Shown here: piece after piece, positions 7,637 to 17,187 of the stretch
Position numbering within the stretch: position 1 is the first letter of the stretch
Layout of the letters: every line of letters starts with the position of its first letter
Source of the DNA: Thiothrix subterranea
GTDB taxonomy: Bacteria > Pseudomonadota > Gammaproteobacteria > Thiotrichales > Thiotrichaceae
NCBI RefSeq assembly: GCF_030930995.1
Contig: NZ_CP133217.1
Span: 2,718,001 to 2,782,000, forward strand
Direction: 5' to 3'
Length of the DNA stretch: 64,000 bases
Translations under genes and position numbers: made by a program
Notes under the pieces: generated by a model
The model's database searches: none
What the model saw: the letters and a program-made list of their open reading frames with translations, nothing else
Told to the model about the DNA's origin: nothing

Positions 7637-9192
7637 GAGCTGCACGACAGCATCGAACATCCCGCCTTGTGCCGTGCCCATTCGGGACGCTTCTCGGCAA
7701 ATTTCGCACAGTGCGCTTGCTCGGCATACGGGTGACGCAACACGTCTAACAATTTTGTGATCATACTGTTATCACCAGCCGTGGCTTGGTCAATGGCTTG
7801 TTGCGCGAGGTAATTGCGTAATACAAACCGTGGATTCACGGCATTCATGCGCTGGCGGCGTTCCATATCCGACAGATGATCACGCTGTAAACGTTGGCAA
7901 TAGTGCTGCAACCACTGCTCCCATTCCGCGTGGTATTGCTGCAATAACTCATCGCGGTAGAACGCTGGGTAGAGCGCTTTCAACGTGGGGTTTGCTAGGT
8001 CGATAGTGGCAAGGTTGCGGAAGAACAGCGTCATGTCCACCTCGGCCTTGTGCAACAGCTCAAACGCGCCATTGATCCACGGCGCATCTTCATCGGTGAG
8101 TTCCCGAATCCCGAATTTGGCGGCAAGCATCACACCAAAGGTTTCGCTGTAGGTGTCGGCGTACACTTGCGAACCGGCATCTAACACACTGGCATCGGCA
8201 ATCACGGGTTTCAGCGCATCTTTTAAACGCGCCAGATTCCAGTGACCGATGTAGGGTTGTTGCCCGTAGCTGTAGCGTTTGCCTTGTGCGTCTGTGGTAT
8301 TCGGTGTCCACAGCGGGTCGTAATCTTCCAGCCAGCCGTAAGGACCGTAGTCGATGGTCAAGCCGAGAATCGACATATTGTCGGTGTTCATCACGCCATG
8401 CACGAAGCCGACGCGCATCCAATGCGCAATCATCACTGCGGTGCGGCGGCAGATTTCCAAAAACCATTGCCCGCGTTTTTCTTGCGTATCGCCTTGCAGT
8501 TCGGGGTAATCACGGGCGATGGTGAAATCCACCAGTTGTTCCAGCAAGCCGATGTCGCCGCGTGAGGCGGGCAGTTCAAAATTGCCAAAGCGGATAAATG
8601 AGGGGGCGACACGGCATACGATGGCACCGGGTTCGACTTGCGGATTGCCATCGTAAAACATATCACGCACCACGCCGTCACCCGTGGCGACGAGGCTGAG
8701 GGCGCGAGTGGTGGGAATGCCAAGGTGGTGCATGGCTTCGCTGCACAGGAATTCGCGCACCGAGGAACGTAAGACGGCGCGTCCGTCCGCGCGGCGTGAA
8801 TAGGGGGTGGGGCCTGCGCCTTTGAGTTGCAGTTCCCAGCGTTCGCCCGCGCTGTTAATGGTTTCGCCGAGGCTCATGGCGCGTCCGTCGCCTAATTGCC
8901 CTGCCCAGCCACCGAATTGGTGTCCGCCGTAGCAAGCGGCGTAGGGCTGCATTCCTGCCATGAGTTGGTTGCCTCCAAAGATTTGCGCAAAATCGGGGTG
9001 CGCTATGTCTGCCTCGCTTAAACCGAGCAAGGTGGCAACTTCCGGCGAATGAATCAGTAAGCGCGGATTCGCCACGGGTGTAGGGCGTACCGTTGACCAG
9101 AAGGCGTCATAGACTTGGCGCGGCATATTGATGCCGTCGGTATCGCCGGGGAGTTCGCGCACGAAACGGTTGTCGAAATTTAGGGGGCGCAT
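7633..9192 (-). CDS. selO: SelO (YdiU) protein AMP-transferase
   Basis: A 519-residue pseudokinase-fold enzyme that transfers AMP from ATP to Ser/Thr/Tyr of target proteins, linked to redox homeostasis. Family features: [38 protein letters not shown], and [13 protein letters not shown] followed by [13 protein letters not shown] (nucleotide and metal site). The C-terminus GCSMLSCSS keeps the Cys that replaces the selenocysteine of animal SelO. The start at 9192 ([10 protein letters not shown]) was chosen because cagga lies about 8 nt upstream and homologues begin near this motif; an in-frame ATG 33 nt upstream is possible. It is a single gene convergent with the small lipoprotein. Confidence 0.93.
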   Translation of the reverse strand: MRPLNFDNRFVRELPGDTDGINMPRQVYDAFWSTVRPTPVANPRLLIHSPEVATLLGLSEADIAHPDFAQIFGGNQLMAGMQPYAACYGGHQFGGWAGQLGDGRAMSLGETINSAGERWELQLKGAGPTPYSRRADGRAVLRSSVREFLCSEAMHHLGIPTTRALSLVATGDGVVRDMFYDGNPQVEPGAIVCRVAPSFIRFGNFELPASRGDIGLLEQLVDFTIARDYPELQGDTQEKRGQWFLEICRRTAVMIAHWMRVGFVHGVMNTDNMSILGLTIDYGPYGWLEDYDPLWTPNTTDAQGKRYSYGQQPYIGHWNLARLKDALKPVIADASVLDAGSQVYADTYSETFGVMLAAKFGIRELTDEDAPWINGAFELLHKAEVDMTLFFRNLATIDLANPTLKALYPAFYRDELLQQYHAEWEQWLQHYCQRLQRDHLSDMERRQRMNAVNPRFVLRNYLAQQAIDQATAGDNSMITKLLDVLRHPYAEQAHCAKFAEKRPEWARHKAGCSMLSCSS

Positions 9193-9277
9193 GGGGAATC
9201 CTGTTGATGGAATGCCTACAAGCAAAGCAGATGACAGGGGGCATGTCGAGAAGCCGCAATGGGCGGGGTGGATTGCT

Positions 9278-10531
9278 TCAGGTAATTCGCCAAGCTGGGT
9301 TCAGGCGTTGCCAATGGGCGTGCAAGGCTGTTTTGTGTACATCCAACATCGGCAGTTCTTGTAAGGCAGCAGGCCACAAATTACGGGCGCGTTCTAGCGT
9401 GTCATACAAGCTGGTTTCAACCAATGCCCATGAAATACCGACTTTTTTTGCCCAACGTTGGAAGTGTTGCCATTCCAGTTTGTACCAGTCTTTGCTATCA
9501 CCCATGTTCAGGGCAGCCTGGGTTTCACCCGTGATGTAGGCTTGGGTATAAAGAATGTCATAGGCGGGGGCAAGTTGTGGATTTATTTGGTCTGGGTAGA
9601 TAACCGTCCAGTTTTTCAGGTGGGCATCGCCATTGCCGAGCAGGATATTGACCAGCAGGCGGCGTGCCAATTGTTGCAGGTCAGCCGTGCTGTCGGCACT
9701 GAATTGCTGGAGGATGCGCCCCAGCATTTCGTAGTTGCTGCTGTGGTATTTTTCGTGTGGGTATTTTTGCAGGATCTGGGCGAAATCTTCAGTGTGGATA
9801 CGCTCGTCATCCGCATCACGGTCAAAGCGGCGGATCGCATAAGCATGGGTTTCCGCCGGTAACTGGATAGCAGGTAAACCTTCCAAATCAGCCAGTGGTA
9901 ATAAGCGAATGTCAGGGATCGTTACTCCCGCGAGTTGTGCCAGTGTCATGCAGGTGTATTCATTGGAGGGCACACCGGGGTAAAGGGTGGAAGGTGTCTT
10001 GATGATCCAGTTGCCGAGTTCACCCGCCTGGCTGATGTGGTAGCGCCCATCCTTGTGCCTGCCGGAAAATTTCATTTGCACCCCGGCGAGGGAAAAACGT
10101 TGTCCATCCTGATTGATGGGAACGAGCAGGGGGGCAACTTGTGAATGCCCTGCCAATACCCAGTCAGGCACTTTCAAGGGGTCAACCGGGGTGGCAATGA
10201 GTGCGCCGGGCAGGTCGTTGCCCAGCCATGCCAACAGAGGAAACTCATTGTCGGGGTGGATTTTCAGGTTGCGGGCTACCCATTCCCGCAATGCGCCTTC
10301 GGGCAATAGGTTGGATAGTACCGGGTGGAGCCGCAATTGCGTTGTCCACGGTTTGTCGAATAGTTTGGGGTTGCCGAGTTGGGGCAGGGTGAAGGTCGGG
10401 CGTTCGGTGGCGTTCAGGTAGCTAGGGGTGAAGGTGATGATATTGCGCCCGCCTGCAAACCCTGTCAGGTAGGCAATATGGCAACCGTGTAGGTGAAGCG
10501 CCAACACGCTGGCTTGTGCCTTGTGTGTCAT
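9278..10531 (-). CDS. hipA: HipA-type Ser/Thr kinase toxin
   Basis: A 417-residue HipA-family kinase, the toxin of a type II system; the E. coli relative phosphorylates glutamyl-tRNA synthetase and induces persistence. It has the N-terminal HipA_N domain (about residues 1-110, including [16 protein letters not shown]), a [11 protein letters not shown] segment, the ATP-binding Lys in NWIIKTPS, and the catalytic loop [12 protein letters not shown] followed by a metal-binding Asp in PAYDILYT. All kinase motifs look intact. Its start overlaps hipB by 4 nt (ATGA), so the antitoxin is made first from the same message. Confidence 0.9.
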   Translation of the reverse strand: MTHKAQASVLALHLHGCHIAYLTGFAGGRNIITFTPSYLNATERPTFTLPQLGNPKLFDKPWTTQLRLHPVLSNLLPEGALREWVARNLKIHPDNEFPLLAWLGNDLPGALIATPVDPLKVPDWVLAGHSQVAPLLVPINQDGQRFSLAGVQMKFSGRHKDGRYHISQAGELGNWIIKTPSTLYPGVPSNEYTCMTLAQLAGVTIPDIRLLPLADLEGLPAIQLPAETHAYAIRRFDRDADDERIHTEDFAQILQKYPHEKYHSSNYEMLGRILQQFSADSTADLQQLARRLLVNILLGNGDAHLKNWTVIYPDQINPQLAPAYDILYTQAYITGETQAALNMGDSKDWYKLEWQHFQRWAKKVGISWALVETSLYDTLERARNLWPAALQELPMLDVHKTALHAHWQRLNPAWRIT

Positions 10532-10839
10532 GCTTCTTCCTCGTACAAATCAGCCAGCAAGTCTTTCCAGGGGTCTTCAAGATCGGCTGAAGTCGTTGAG
10601 GCAGGTGTCGGTTTTACGCCATTGAGCAAATCCAGCACTGCCTGTACCCGGTTGCGGGGGATTAGCATCAAGTCGGCATTGAGTCCGTCAGCAATCAGTT
10701 GGATAGTGTCTAGGTTGGCGTTACCACCCGCTTCAATGCGCTGGTATTGTTGTTGCCCCATGCCGATGCGGGTTTTCATCGTGGCTTGGGTAAAGCCTAA
10801 AGCACGGCGGCGGACGCGGATTTGGTGGTGGATGTTCAT
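10528..10839 (-). CDS. hipB: HipB-type Xre-family antitoxin
   Basis: A 103-residue protein with an N-terminal Xre helix-turn-helix (LGFTQATMKTRIGMGQQQYQ, then GGNANLDTIQLIADGLNADL) and a flexible acidic C-terminal tail of the kind that occupies its partner. It is expected to neutralise HipA and repress the operon. Shine-Dalgarno gagga lies 7 nt from the ATG. It overlaps hipA by 4 nt. A dyad 24-60 nt upstream (10863-10899) is the likely operator. Confidence 0.88.
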   Translation of the reverse strand: MNIHHQIRVRRRALGFTQATMKTRIGMGQQQYQRIEAGGNANLDTIQLIADGLNADLMLIPRNRVQAVLDLLNGVKPTPASTTSADLEDPWKDLLADLYEEEA

Positions 10840-10862
10840 CGCTTAGTCCTCATTTTTACAAT

Positions 10863-10899
10863 ATATTAGCTGTTATTTTTGTATTTTTACAGCTTATAT
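10863..10899 (-). promoter_or_regulatory. Probable hipBA operator (inverted repeat)
   Basis: Inverted arms atattagctgt (10863-10873) and acagcttatat (10889-10899) match at 10 of 11 positions and are 26 bp apart centre to centre, so both half-sites fall on about the same helix face. They lie immediately upstream of hipB in an AT-rich region that should also hold the promoter. Autorepression by HipB through paired dyad sites is usual for the family; binding here is inferred. Confidence 0.55.
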
Positions 10900-10914
10900 G
10901 AGGTTTTTTGACGA

Positions 10915-10945
10915 TAAAAAAAGGAGTGCCGAGGCACTCCTTTTG
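10915..10945 (-). terminator. Intrinsic terminator of pstS
   Basis: Arms aaaaggagtgcc (10919-10930) and ggcactcctttt (10933-10944) form a strong hairpin with a tiny loop. On the minus strand it is followed by a run of T, giving a Rho-independent terminator about 50 nt past the pstS stop. It separates pstS from the hipBA promoter immediately downstream. Confidence 0.8.
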
Positions 10946-10995
10946 AATCCGTTATTGGAAATATTATCTTCGGAGGAGGATATTATTATTTCAAA

Positions 10996-12039
10996 TTACT
11001 TCAAGCCATCCGCAGTCATGGGTGTGAGTGCCGTTGCGTTTTTAGCAATTTCTGGCAATTCTTCAGCAGCAACAGGCACTAAGCCTTTGTCTGCCAAGTA
11101 ACCGTCAGTACCCATTGCTGCTTCGCTCACGTATTCAGCAACAAATTCTTTGATGCCTTTTACTTGGTCAACGTGGCTGTTTTTCACGTAAACATACATG
11201 GAACGTGACATAGGGTAGCTGCCATCAATTACCGCTTCTGCTGAAGGTGCAACGCCGCCGATAGCCAAACCGCGCAGTTTGTCTTCGTTTTGCTCAAGGA
11301 AGCTGAAACCGAATGCGCCCAGCGCTTTAGGGTTTCCTTCCAGTTTTTGCACGATCAGGTTGTCGTTTTCGCCCGCTTCCACATACGCACCGTCTTCACG
11401 GATGGTTTGGCAAGCCGCTTTGTAAGCTTTTTCGTCTTTTTCTTTGAGTGCTTTCAGCGATTCAACTTGCTTACAGCCACCTTCCATGCCCAGTTCGTTG
11501 AAAGAGTCGCGTGTACCAGAAGTAGGTGGCGGCCCGATGACTTCGATTTTAACGTCCGGCAGTTCAGCGTTAACTTCTTTCCAAGTTTTGGCAGGGTTAG
11601 GGACTAATTCGCCTTTTTCGTTAGGCACGTCTTTCGCCAAACCCATGTACAAATCTTTCAGGGTGAAGTTTTTGAACTCATCACCGCTTTTGGATTGTGC
11701 AATGCTCAGGCCATCGTAGCCCATTTTGATTTCAGTGATAGCATCAACGCCGTTCTTTTGGCAATCTTCAAATTCGCCTTTTTTCATGCGGCGTGAAGCG
11801 TTGGTCAAGTCTGGGGTTTCAACGCCAGCGCCAGCGCAGAACAATTTCATGCCGCCACCAGTACCAGTGGATTCAACCTTTGGTGCTGGATTACCCGTTT
11901 TCTTAGCAAATGTTTCTGCAACCGCTGTCGTGAAAGGATAAACAGTGGAAGAACCCACGATTTCGATATTGTCACGTGCTTGTGCAGCAGTAGCAGACAG
12001 TGCCAGAGCGGCAGCAATTGCCAGAGCAAGTTTCTTCAT
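10996..12039 (-). CDS. pstS: Phosphate ABC transporter periplasmic binding protein PstS
   Basis: A 347-residue periplasmic protein with a clear Sec signal peptide (MKKLALAIAAALALSATAAQA). The mature part begins with IEIVGSSTVYPFTTAVAETF and contains VESTGTGGGMKLFCAG and PTSGTRDSFNELG, the phosphate-binding loops of the PstS/PtsS-like family. Shine-Dalgarno ggag lies 8 nt before the ATG. No pstC, pstA or pstB is adjacent; it appears to be transcribed alone between a Pho box upstream and a terminator downstream. This suggests either an orphan PstS or a transport operon elsewhere. Confidence 0.92.
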   Translation of the reverse strand: MKKLALAIAAALALSATAAQARDNIEIVGSSTVYPFTTAVAETFAKKTGNPAPKVESTGTGGGMKLFCAGAGVETPDLTNASRRMKKGEFEDCQKNGVDAITEIKMGYDGLSIAQSKSGDEFKNFTLKDLYMGLAKDVPNEKGELVPNPAKTWKEVNAELPDVKIEVIGPPPTSGTRDSFNELGMEGGCKQVESLKALKEKDEKAYKAACQTIREDGAYVEAGENDNLIVQKLEGNPKALGAFGFSFLEQNEDKLRGLAIGGVAPSAEAVIDGSYPMSRSMYVYVKNSHVDQVKGIKEFVAEYVSEAAMGTDGYLADKGLVPVAAEELPEIAKNATALTPMTADGLK

Positions 12040-12114
12040 TTGAAAGTCTCCAAAGTTTTAGATCAATCGTTTTCAATCAGTGTCAGTGTTGAACTGCTGC
12101 GAACTATAGGCGGT

Positions 12115-12136
12115 GAATATGACAGCTTTGTGACAA
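12115..12136 (-). promoter_or_regulatory. PHO box upstream of pstS
   Basis: On the minus strand two 11-bp direct repeats, TTGTCACAAAG and CTGTCATATTC, lie head to tail 76-97 nt before the pstS start. This fits the PhoB consensus of tandem CTGTCAT plus four AT-rich bases, so pstS is probably induced by PhoB under phosphate limitation. Confidence 0.75.
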
Positions 12137-12216
12137 ACACAAAAAAATACGGTTATGCTCTTTCGCCAAAGAATGTAACCCAATAACCTCAGGGCATCTG
12201 AAACCAGGGAGATAAA

Positions 12217-12954
12217 ATGAAGCGATTACGCGGAATGATACGGTTGATTCGGTTGGCGCTGCACGTGTGCCTTGGCGTGTGCATGACGGTGTTGTTTGCT
12301 GGGGTGTGGCAAGCCACTTTTTACCCGCGTTTGGTGCGTTGGTGGTTGAGTAAAGCGGGGCGAATCGTTGGAATCCAGCTAACCGTCGTGGGAAAGCCCG
12401 CTGCTGAGGCGGTATTGATGGTGGCTAATCATATTTCATGGTTGGACATTGCGCTATTGGGCGGGGTTGCCAATCCGCGTTTTCTGTCCAAGCAAGAAGT
12501 GCGTCAATGGCCGGTGATCGGTTGGCTGGCAGCAAAATCCGGCACTTTATTTATTACGCGGGGTAAAGCGGGGGCGGCAGCACAAGCGGCTGCAACTATT
12601 TTGCAAGCGTTACAGGCGGGGGATTCGGTATTGCTGTTCCCAGAAGGTACAACGACGACGGGCAATGATGTGCGTACCTTTCACGCACGTTTGTTTGCGC
12701 CTGCGTTTGAGGCGGGGGTTGCGGTACAGCCGGTTGCGTTGCGTTATCCGGGGCAAGACGGTTTGACGCATCCGGTCGTGCCGTATGTCGATCAGCAATC
12801 GCTGTGGGATAATTTGAAAGCGTTGTTGTCAGAATCCGGGATTCAGGCAGAAATTCACTTTTTACCGTTAATGACCACGACAGGCATTGATCGTAAAGCG
12901 CTGGCGGCGGCTTGTGAGCAACAAATCCGTGCTTTTTGTGCGCTGCAACCGTAA
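12217..12954 (+). CDS. 1-acyl-sn-glycerol-3-phosphate acyltransferase (PlsC family)
   Basis: A 245-residue membrane-associated acyltransferase that should acylate lysophosphatidic acid in phospholipid synthesis. Acyltransferase blocks: NHISWLDIALL (H-x4-D), FLSKQEVRQWPVIGWLA, LFITRGKA, and FPEGTTTTG. An N-terminal hydrophobic segment (about residues 12-30) anchors it. The ribosome-binding site (agggag) is good. The gene is divergent from pstS and followed by an FAH-family gene 31 nt downstream. It may be an accessory PlsC or an ornithine-lipid type acyltransferase; specificity cannot be read from sequence. Confidence 0.88.
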   Translation: MKRLRGMIRLIRLALHVCLGVCMTVLFAGVWQATFYPRLVRWWLSKAGRIVGIQLTVVGKPAAEAVLMVANHISWLDIALLGGVANPRFLSKQEVRQWPVIGWLAAKSGTLFITRGKAGAAAQAAATILQALQAGDSVLLFPEGTTTTGNDVRTFHARLFAPAFEAGVAVQPVALRYPGQDGLTHPVVPYVDQQSLWDNLKALLSESGIQAEIHFLPLMTTTGIDRKALAAACEQQIRAFCALQP

Positions 12955-12985
12955 GCTTTAGGCATTGTTTTAACAGGAGCAGACG

Positions 12986-13759
12986 ATGGCACGATGGGTA
13001 CGTTTTTCCACTGAGGGTGAAACCCGTTTTGGAACCTTGGCACACGGCATTATTACCGAATATTGCGGTGATATGTTCGCCGAGCATTCGCTGACGGGGC
13101 GTGAATTTGCCTTGGCAGCCGTGCAATTATTGCGCCCGTGTGAACCTTCTAAGCTGATTGGTTTGTGGAATAATTTTCAGGAACGGGCGGTGGTGGAAAA
13201 TCTGCATAAGCCTGCGCACCCCTTGTATTTCCTCAAAGCCGCCAACAGTTTTGCGGGGCAGGGTGAGGTGATTCCGCGCCCGACGGGTTACGACGGCATG
13301 GTGGTGTTTGAGGGCGAATTAGGCATTGTCATCGGTAAACGTTGCCAAGGCGTGACAGAGGAACAAGCGCCTGATTACATTTTTGGCTATACCTGTGTGA
13401 ATGATGTCACCGCACGGGATTTGCTCAAACAAGACCCGGTATTTGTGCATTGGACACGAGCCAAAAGTTTCGACCAATTTGGGGTGTTTGGCCCCAACAT
13501 TGCCACCGAGCTTGATCCTGCTGAGTTGCGGGTGCGGGTTGAGTTGAACGGTGTGGAAAAGCAAAACTATCCGGTGGCGGATATGTTCTTTTCACCGGCT
13601 GACATTGTGAGTCGAATTTCGCACGATATGACCTTGGAAGCCGGTGATATTATTGCTTGCGGTACGTCAGTGGGCGTGTGTGGAATGCAAGACGGGGATA
13701 CCGTGGTGGTCAGCATCGCAGGTATCGGCGAGCTGACCAACCGTTTTGGGTGTGCGTGA
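12986..13759 (+). CDS. Fumarylacetoacetate hydrolase-family protein
   Basis: A 257-residue FAH-fold enzyme of the hydroxyhepta-dienedioate isomerase/acylpyruvase type. Core motifs: KLIGLWNNF near residue 52, YFLKAANSFAGQGEVI, then the metal-binding FEGELGIVIGKRC, GYTCVNDVTARD, AKSFDQFGVFGP, and the C-terminal EAGDIIACGTSVG. The catalytic Glu residues of the divalent-metal site appear intact. Shine-Dalgarno caggag is present. It probably shares a transcript with the acyltransferase. The substrate (oxaloacetate decarboxylation, acylpyruvate or aromatic catabolism) is undetermined. Confidence 0.88.
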   Translation: MARWVRFSTEGETRFGTLAHGIITEYCGDMFAEHSLTGREFALAAVQLLRPCEPSKLIGLWNNFQERAVVENLHKPAHPLYFLKAANSFAGQGEVIPRPTGYDGMVVFEGELGIVIGKRCQGVTEEQAPDYIFGYTCVNDVTARDLLKQDPVFVHWTRAKSFDQFGVFGPNIATELDPAELRVRVELNGVEKQNYPVADMFFSPADIVSRISHDMTLEAGDIIACGTSVGVCGMQDGDTVVVSIAGIGELTNRFGCA

Positions 13760-13764
13760 TGTGC

Positions 13765-14298
13765 TCAACGGGGATGATTGGCTGATTTTACGCTATGGCT
13801 TAAACGATCCGTGAGTGCGTACAACACGCCGGACAACACAAATGTCAGGTGAATGCCAACCATCCACGCCATTTCTTCAGTGGTGGGCGCATAGCTTGTA
13901 CCCAAGGCCATGAAGGATTTCAGCAGGTCAATTCCTGAAATAGCGACGATAGAACCGATGAGTTTGAGTTTTAAATCGCTGAAACCGATATGCCCCATCC
14001 AGTCGGGGCGATCCGCGTGACCGTGCAGGTCTTCCATTTTGGAGACAAAAGTTTCATAGCCACTAAAAATGATAATGATCAGTAAGTTCATGATCAGGGA
14101 AATGTCCACCAGTGAGAGGACGCCAATGATAATGTCGTCTTCGCTGGCGGTTAGAGCGCCAGTGGTCAGTATCCATAAGACTTTCGCTGCTTTAATCAAT
14201 AATACGCCCAAGGCAATCACTAACGCTAAGTAGATAGGGGCAAGCAGCCAGCGGCTAGTGAAAAGGAAGTGTTCAAAAAAACTTTCGATATGTTTCAT
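13765..14298 (-). CDS. YqhA family (UPF0114) membrane protein
   Basis: A 177-residue inner-membrane protein with four predicted membrane segments. Typical YqhA sequence features: an N-terminal FFEHFLFTSRWLLAPIYLAL, DDIIIGVLSLVDISLIMNLL, the cytoplasmic FVSKMEDLHGHADRPDW, and IVAISGIDLLKSFM. Its role is unknown. It converges on the FAH-family gene with a 5-nt gap. Confidence 0.85.
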   Translation of the reverse strand: MKHIESFFEHFLFTSRWLLAPIYLALVIALGVLLIKAAKVLWILTTGALTASEDDIIIGVLSLVDISLIMNLLIIIIFSGYETFVSKMEDLHGHADRPDWMGHIGFSDLKLKLIGSIVAISGIDLLKSFMALGTSYAPTTEEMAWMVGIHLTFVLSGVLYALTDRLSHSVKSANHPR

Positions 14299-14423
14299 GG
14301 TGATTGTTGCTTTATTGCTAGGTTAAGAGTGGGCGCAATCATAAGGGGTGGCGTCAGTACTGGCAATAAGCATGGCGGCATTCCGCAAAATACGGGATGA
14401 TAGACCCCCTTTGGACTGATGCG

Positions 14424-15341
14424 ATGACGGAGCTTATGGATTTCAACCACGCCGAACTGTTGACGATTAAAGATTATATTCGTTGGGGCGCAAGCCGTTT
14501 TGCCGAGGCGGAATTGAGTTTTTCCCACGGCATGGCATCGCCCTTCGATGAGGCGGCGTATTTGGTATTGCATACCCTGCATTTGCCGGTGGATACGCCC
14601 GATCTGTATTTCGACAGCCGCCTGACCAGCCATGAACGCCAAGCGGTGGCAGACATCGTGCAACAACGGGTGGAAACGCGCAAACCGGCAGCGTACTTGA
14701 CCAACGAGGGCTGGTTTTTGGGCTTGCCGTTTTATGTGGATGAAAATGTGCTGATTCCGCGCTCACCAATTGCGGAGTACATTGAAAAGCAATTCGCGCC
14801 GTGGATTGAGCCACCGCAAGTCCACACGATTTTGGATCTTTGCACCGGCAGTGGTTGCATTGGGATTGCTTGCGCTTATGCTTTCCCCCATGCGCGGGTG
14901 GATTTGAGCGATATTTCTCCGTGGGCGTTGGAAGTGGCGCAAATCAATATTGAACGCCATAATCTAGCGGGGCAAGTTGAAGCGCTGGAATCGGATTTGT
15001 TTGAGAATCTGCAAGGGCGTCAGTACGACATTATTGTGAGTAACCCGCCGTATGTGGATGCGGAAGACATGGCGGCCTTGACCCCGGAATTCTTGCACGA
15101 ACCCGCTGAGCTGGCGTTAGCCTCCGGCGCGGATGGCTTGGAACACACGCGGCGTATTTTGCGTGATGCCGCCGATCACCTTACCCCGAATGGGATTTTG
15201 GTGGTGGAAGTGGGCAATAGTCAGTATGCGCTGCAAGCTGCTTACCCCGATGTGTTATTCCATTGGTTGGAGTTTGAACGCGGCGGTGATGGAGTATTCC
15301 TGCTCACCGCCGATCAAGTACGGGAATTAGCCGCTGTTTAA
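14424..15341 (+). CDS. prmB: PrmB: ribosomal protein L3 N5-glutamine methyltransferase
   Basis: A 305-residue SAM methyltransferase that modifies a glutamine of ribosomal protein uL3. It has an N-terminal helical domain (DYIRWGASRF, SFSHGMASPFDEAAYLV), VLIPRSPIAEYI, the SAM loop LDLCTGSGCIGIA, and the NPPY substrate motif in IIVSNPPYVDAEDM, which is diagnostic of glutamine methyltransferases. The region before the first domain matches PrmB better than PrmC. The start at 14424 gives an N-terminus of the usual length; 14397 or 14436 are alternatives, the latter with ggag just upstream. Confidence 0.9.
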   Translation: MTELMDFNHAELLTIKDYIRWGASRFAEAELSFSHGMASPFDEAAYLVLHTLHLPVDTPDLYFDSRLTSHERQAVADIVQQRVETRKPAAYLTNEGWFLGLPFYVDENVLIPRSPIAEYIEKQFAPWIEPPQVHTILDLCTGSGCIGIACAYAFPHARVDLSDISPWALEVAQINIERHNLAGQVEALESDLFENLQGRQYDIIVSNPPYVDAEDMAALTPEFLHEPAELALASGADGLEHTRRILRDAADHLTPNGILVVEVGNSQYALQAAYPDVLFHWLEFERGGDGVFLLTADQVRELAAV

Positions 15342-15344
15342 ACG

Positions 15345-15851
15345 CTATTGATACGAATAGTACGAGCTGTTATTGCTGCCGGTATACGGGTAAGTAGTGC
15401 TAGTGCTAGTGCTAGTGCCGGTGCTGGCAGGGGCGTTGTAGCAACTGGTTTTTTGCGCTTCCGGCAGGTTTGTGAGAAGCGTGAACCCTTGCGCTAATGC
15501 GGCATTCATTGAGTTGCTGCTGATGGTGAAGATATTGATTTTACCATCCGCGCCGCCACAGAACGCGGGGTACATGCGCCCGTCCATCCCGCAACTGGTG
15601 CTGGTGACAATCGCGCCCCCGGCTTGGAGTTGGCGCTGCATTTCCGCTAACGGTGTGCCGCCACCTTCGCATTGGCGTGAACCTTGGTATTTGTAAACAT
15701 CCACGTAAGTCACCGGAACGGGGGTGGCTGGCGGGTAGGTTGGCACACCCCACGGGTTAAACGGGTCGACATACACCCCATTCGGTACACACGCACTCAA
15801 TAATACACTGCCTGTCAGCACTGCTATCCCGCCAAAACGCATCGCGCTCAT
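15345..15851 (-). CDS. Putative lipoprotein of unknown function
   Basis: A 168-residue exported protein: the signal peptide ends in LLSAC (lipobox, Cys21), followed by a Pro/Tyr-rich stretch (NPWGVPTYPPATPVPV). A conserved-looking core (CEGGGTPLAEMQRQL, ITSTSCGMDG-like, AALAQGFTLL) has four mature cysteines that could form disulfides. The C-terminus is a low-complexity Ser/Thr/Tyr tail encoded in part by short tandem repeats of the six bases tagtgc near 15398-15416. It converges on prmB with a 3-nt gap. No family is recognised with confidence. Confidence 0.65.
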   Translation of the reverse strand: MSAMRFGGIAVLTGSVLLSACVPNGVYVDPFNPWGVPTYPPATPVPVTYVDVYKYQGSRQCEGGGTPLAEMQRQLQAGGAIVTSTSCGMDGRMYPAFCGGADGKINIFTISSNSMNAALAQGFTLLTNLPEAQKTSCYNAPASTGTSTSTSTTYPYTGSNNSSYYSYQ

Positions 15852-15963
15852 AAAATACTCCTTACACTCATGATTATACTTGGGTTTGACTGGGCATTAG
15901 GGCTTTCAGTTCCTGACCGCTAAAATGATGTTCAGCATGGATAATTCAAGAGGCATGGCACGG

Positions 15964-16707
15964 ATGACAACACCTTCAGTCGCTTGGTTAGTCGGCGCAA
16001 GTTCCGGTATTGGGCAAGCGCTTGCGTTTGCATTAGCGGAAGCGGGTTGGCAAGTCGCAATCAGTGCGCGGCGCACTGAACCCTTACAGGCGATGCAAAC
16101 GCGCCACCCTTCATTAACACCTTACCCGTTGGATGTGACCGATGCGCACAGCTTGCACGCAGCGGCGGCGGCGATTACCCGTGAACTCGGTGAGATTGAC
16201 TTGTGCGTGTTGAATGCGGGCGATTACATCCCGATGCCATTGGATGCTTTTGATCCGGCGTTATTCCGTAAGCTGTGTGAAGTGAATTATCTGGGCATGG
16301 TGAACGGGCTGGATGCGATTTTGCCATTGATGTTGGCGCGGGGGCGGGGGCAAGTTTTGCTGACGGCGAGTATTGCGGGGTATCGCGGCTTGCCAAAATC
16401 TGCGCCTTACAGTGCCAGCAAAGCGGCGGTGATTAGCTTGGCGGAATCCTTGCATCTGGAATTGAAGGCGCGAGGCGTGTTGTTGCGGGTGGTTAACCCC
16501 GGTTTTGTGCGCTCGCCGCTGACTGATAAAAACGACTTCAAAATGCCATTCTTGATGGAAGCAGAGGACGCGGCGCAAGCGATTATGCGTGATTTGCCGC
16601 GTCAGAATTTCGAGATTGCGTTTCCGAAACGCTTTGCGTATTTGATGAAACTGCTGCGCTTGTTGCCGTATTGGTTGTATTTCAAACTGACGAAGGGGGC
16701 GGCGTAA
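15964..16707 (+). CDS. Short-chain dehydrogenase/reductase
   Basis: About 247 residues from ATG 15964. Rossmann SDR features: nucleotide-binding GASSGIGQ (T-G-x3-G-x-G type), the NAG motif in VLNAGDYIP, the catalytic Ser in LLTASIAGYRG and the Y-x3-K in YSASKAA. The Arg-Arg after the second strand (SARRTEP) suggests NADPH. In-frame ATGs exist at 15925 and 15955; 15964 puts the usual few residues before the glycine motif with aagagg about 10 nt upstream. The stop overlaps the next gene by 1 nt (TAATG). Such SDR/NTF2 pairs usually accompany the Cfa/DUF1365/FAD-oxidoreductase set found at 24523-30201. Confidence 0.85.
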   Translation: MTTPSVAWLVGASSGIGQALAFALAEAGWQVAISARRTEPLQAMQTRHPSLTPYPLDVTDAHSLHAAAAAITRELGEIDLCVLNAGDYIPMPLDAFDPALFRKLCEVNYLGMVNGLDAILPLMLARGRGQVLLTASIAGYRGLPKSAPYSASKAAVISLAESLHLELKARGVLLRVVNPGFVRSPLTDKNDFKMPFLMEAEDAAQAIMRDLPRQNFEIAFPKRFAYLMKLLRLLPYWLYFKLTKGAA

Positions 16708-17126
16708 TGGCGCATGTGAAGCGTTATTTGCATACCTTCACCACTTTGCAAGCAGATGGCTTGGAGCGTTTGGCGGGGATTTTTGCGGCGGATGCGCGGT
16801 TCAAAGACCCGTTTAATGATGTGCGCGGGTTGGCAGCGATTACGCGGATTTTTGCGCACATGTTTGCGACGACCCAGCATTCACGCTTTATGATTGTGGA
16901 TCACGCGCTGGCGGGGGATACGCTGTTTATTCGCTGGGATTACCACTTTCAGACTTTGAAAGGGGAGCGTTGGGAAATCCCCGGTACGAGCGTGGTGCGG
17001 TTTAATGATGCTGGCTTGGCGGTGGAGCATGTGGATTACTGGGATCCAGCAGAGCATATTTACAGTAAATTGCCGGTGTTGGGGTGGGGGATGCGTTGGT
17101 TGCGGGGCAAGTTGACGGCGGGTTGA
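16707..17126 (+). CDS. NTF2-like (SnoaL-type) protein
   Basis: A 139-residue protein with the NTF2-like cone fold pattern: an N-terminal helix (VKRYLHTFTTLQADGLERLAG), FAADARFKDPFNDVRG, a middle strand block ending IRWDYHFQTLKGERWEIPG, and VVRFNDAGLAVEHVDYWDPAEHIY. Family members act as small enzymes or ligand-binding subunits. It starts on the last base of the SDR stop codon, so the two are translationally coupled. Its normal partners lie beyond the island to the right. Confidence 0.8.
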   Translation: MAHVKRYLHTFTTLQADGLERLAGIFAADARFKDPFNDVRGLAAITRIFAHMFATTQHSRFMIVDHALAGDTLFIRWDYHFQTLKGERWEIPGTSVVRFNDAGLAVEHVDYWDPAEHIYSKLPVLGWGMRWLRGKLTAG

Positions 17127-17187
17127 ATGACGTTGGGCGGGGCAATGGGTTAATATGTTGGCTCTTTCATCACGGGCAACGCATGGC

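Noticed and set aside
15397-15417. Short tandem repeats (tagtgc units) as a regulatory or phase-variable tract
   Set aside because: They encode an in-frame Ser/Thr tail of the lipoprotein; the unit is six bases, so copy changes would not shift the frame.
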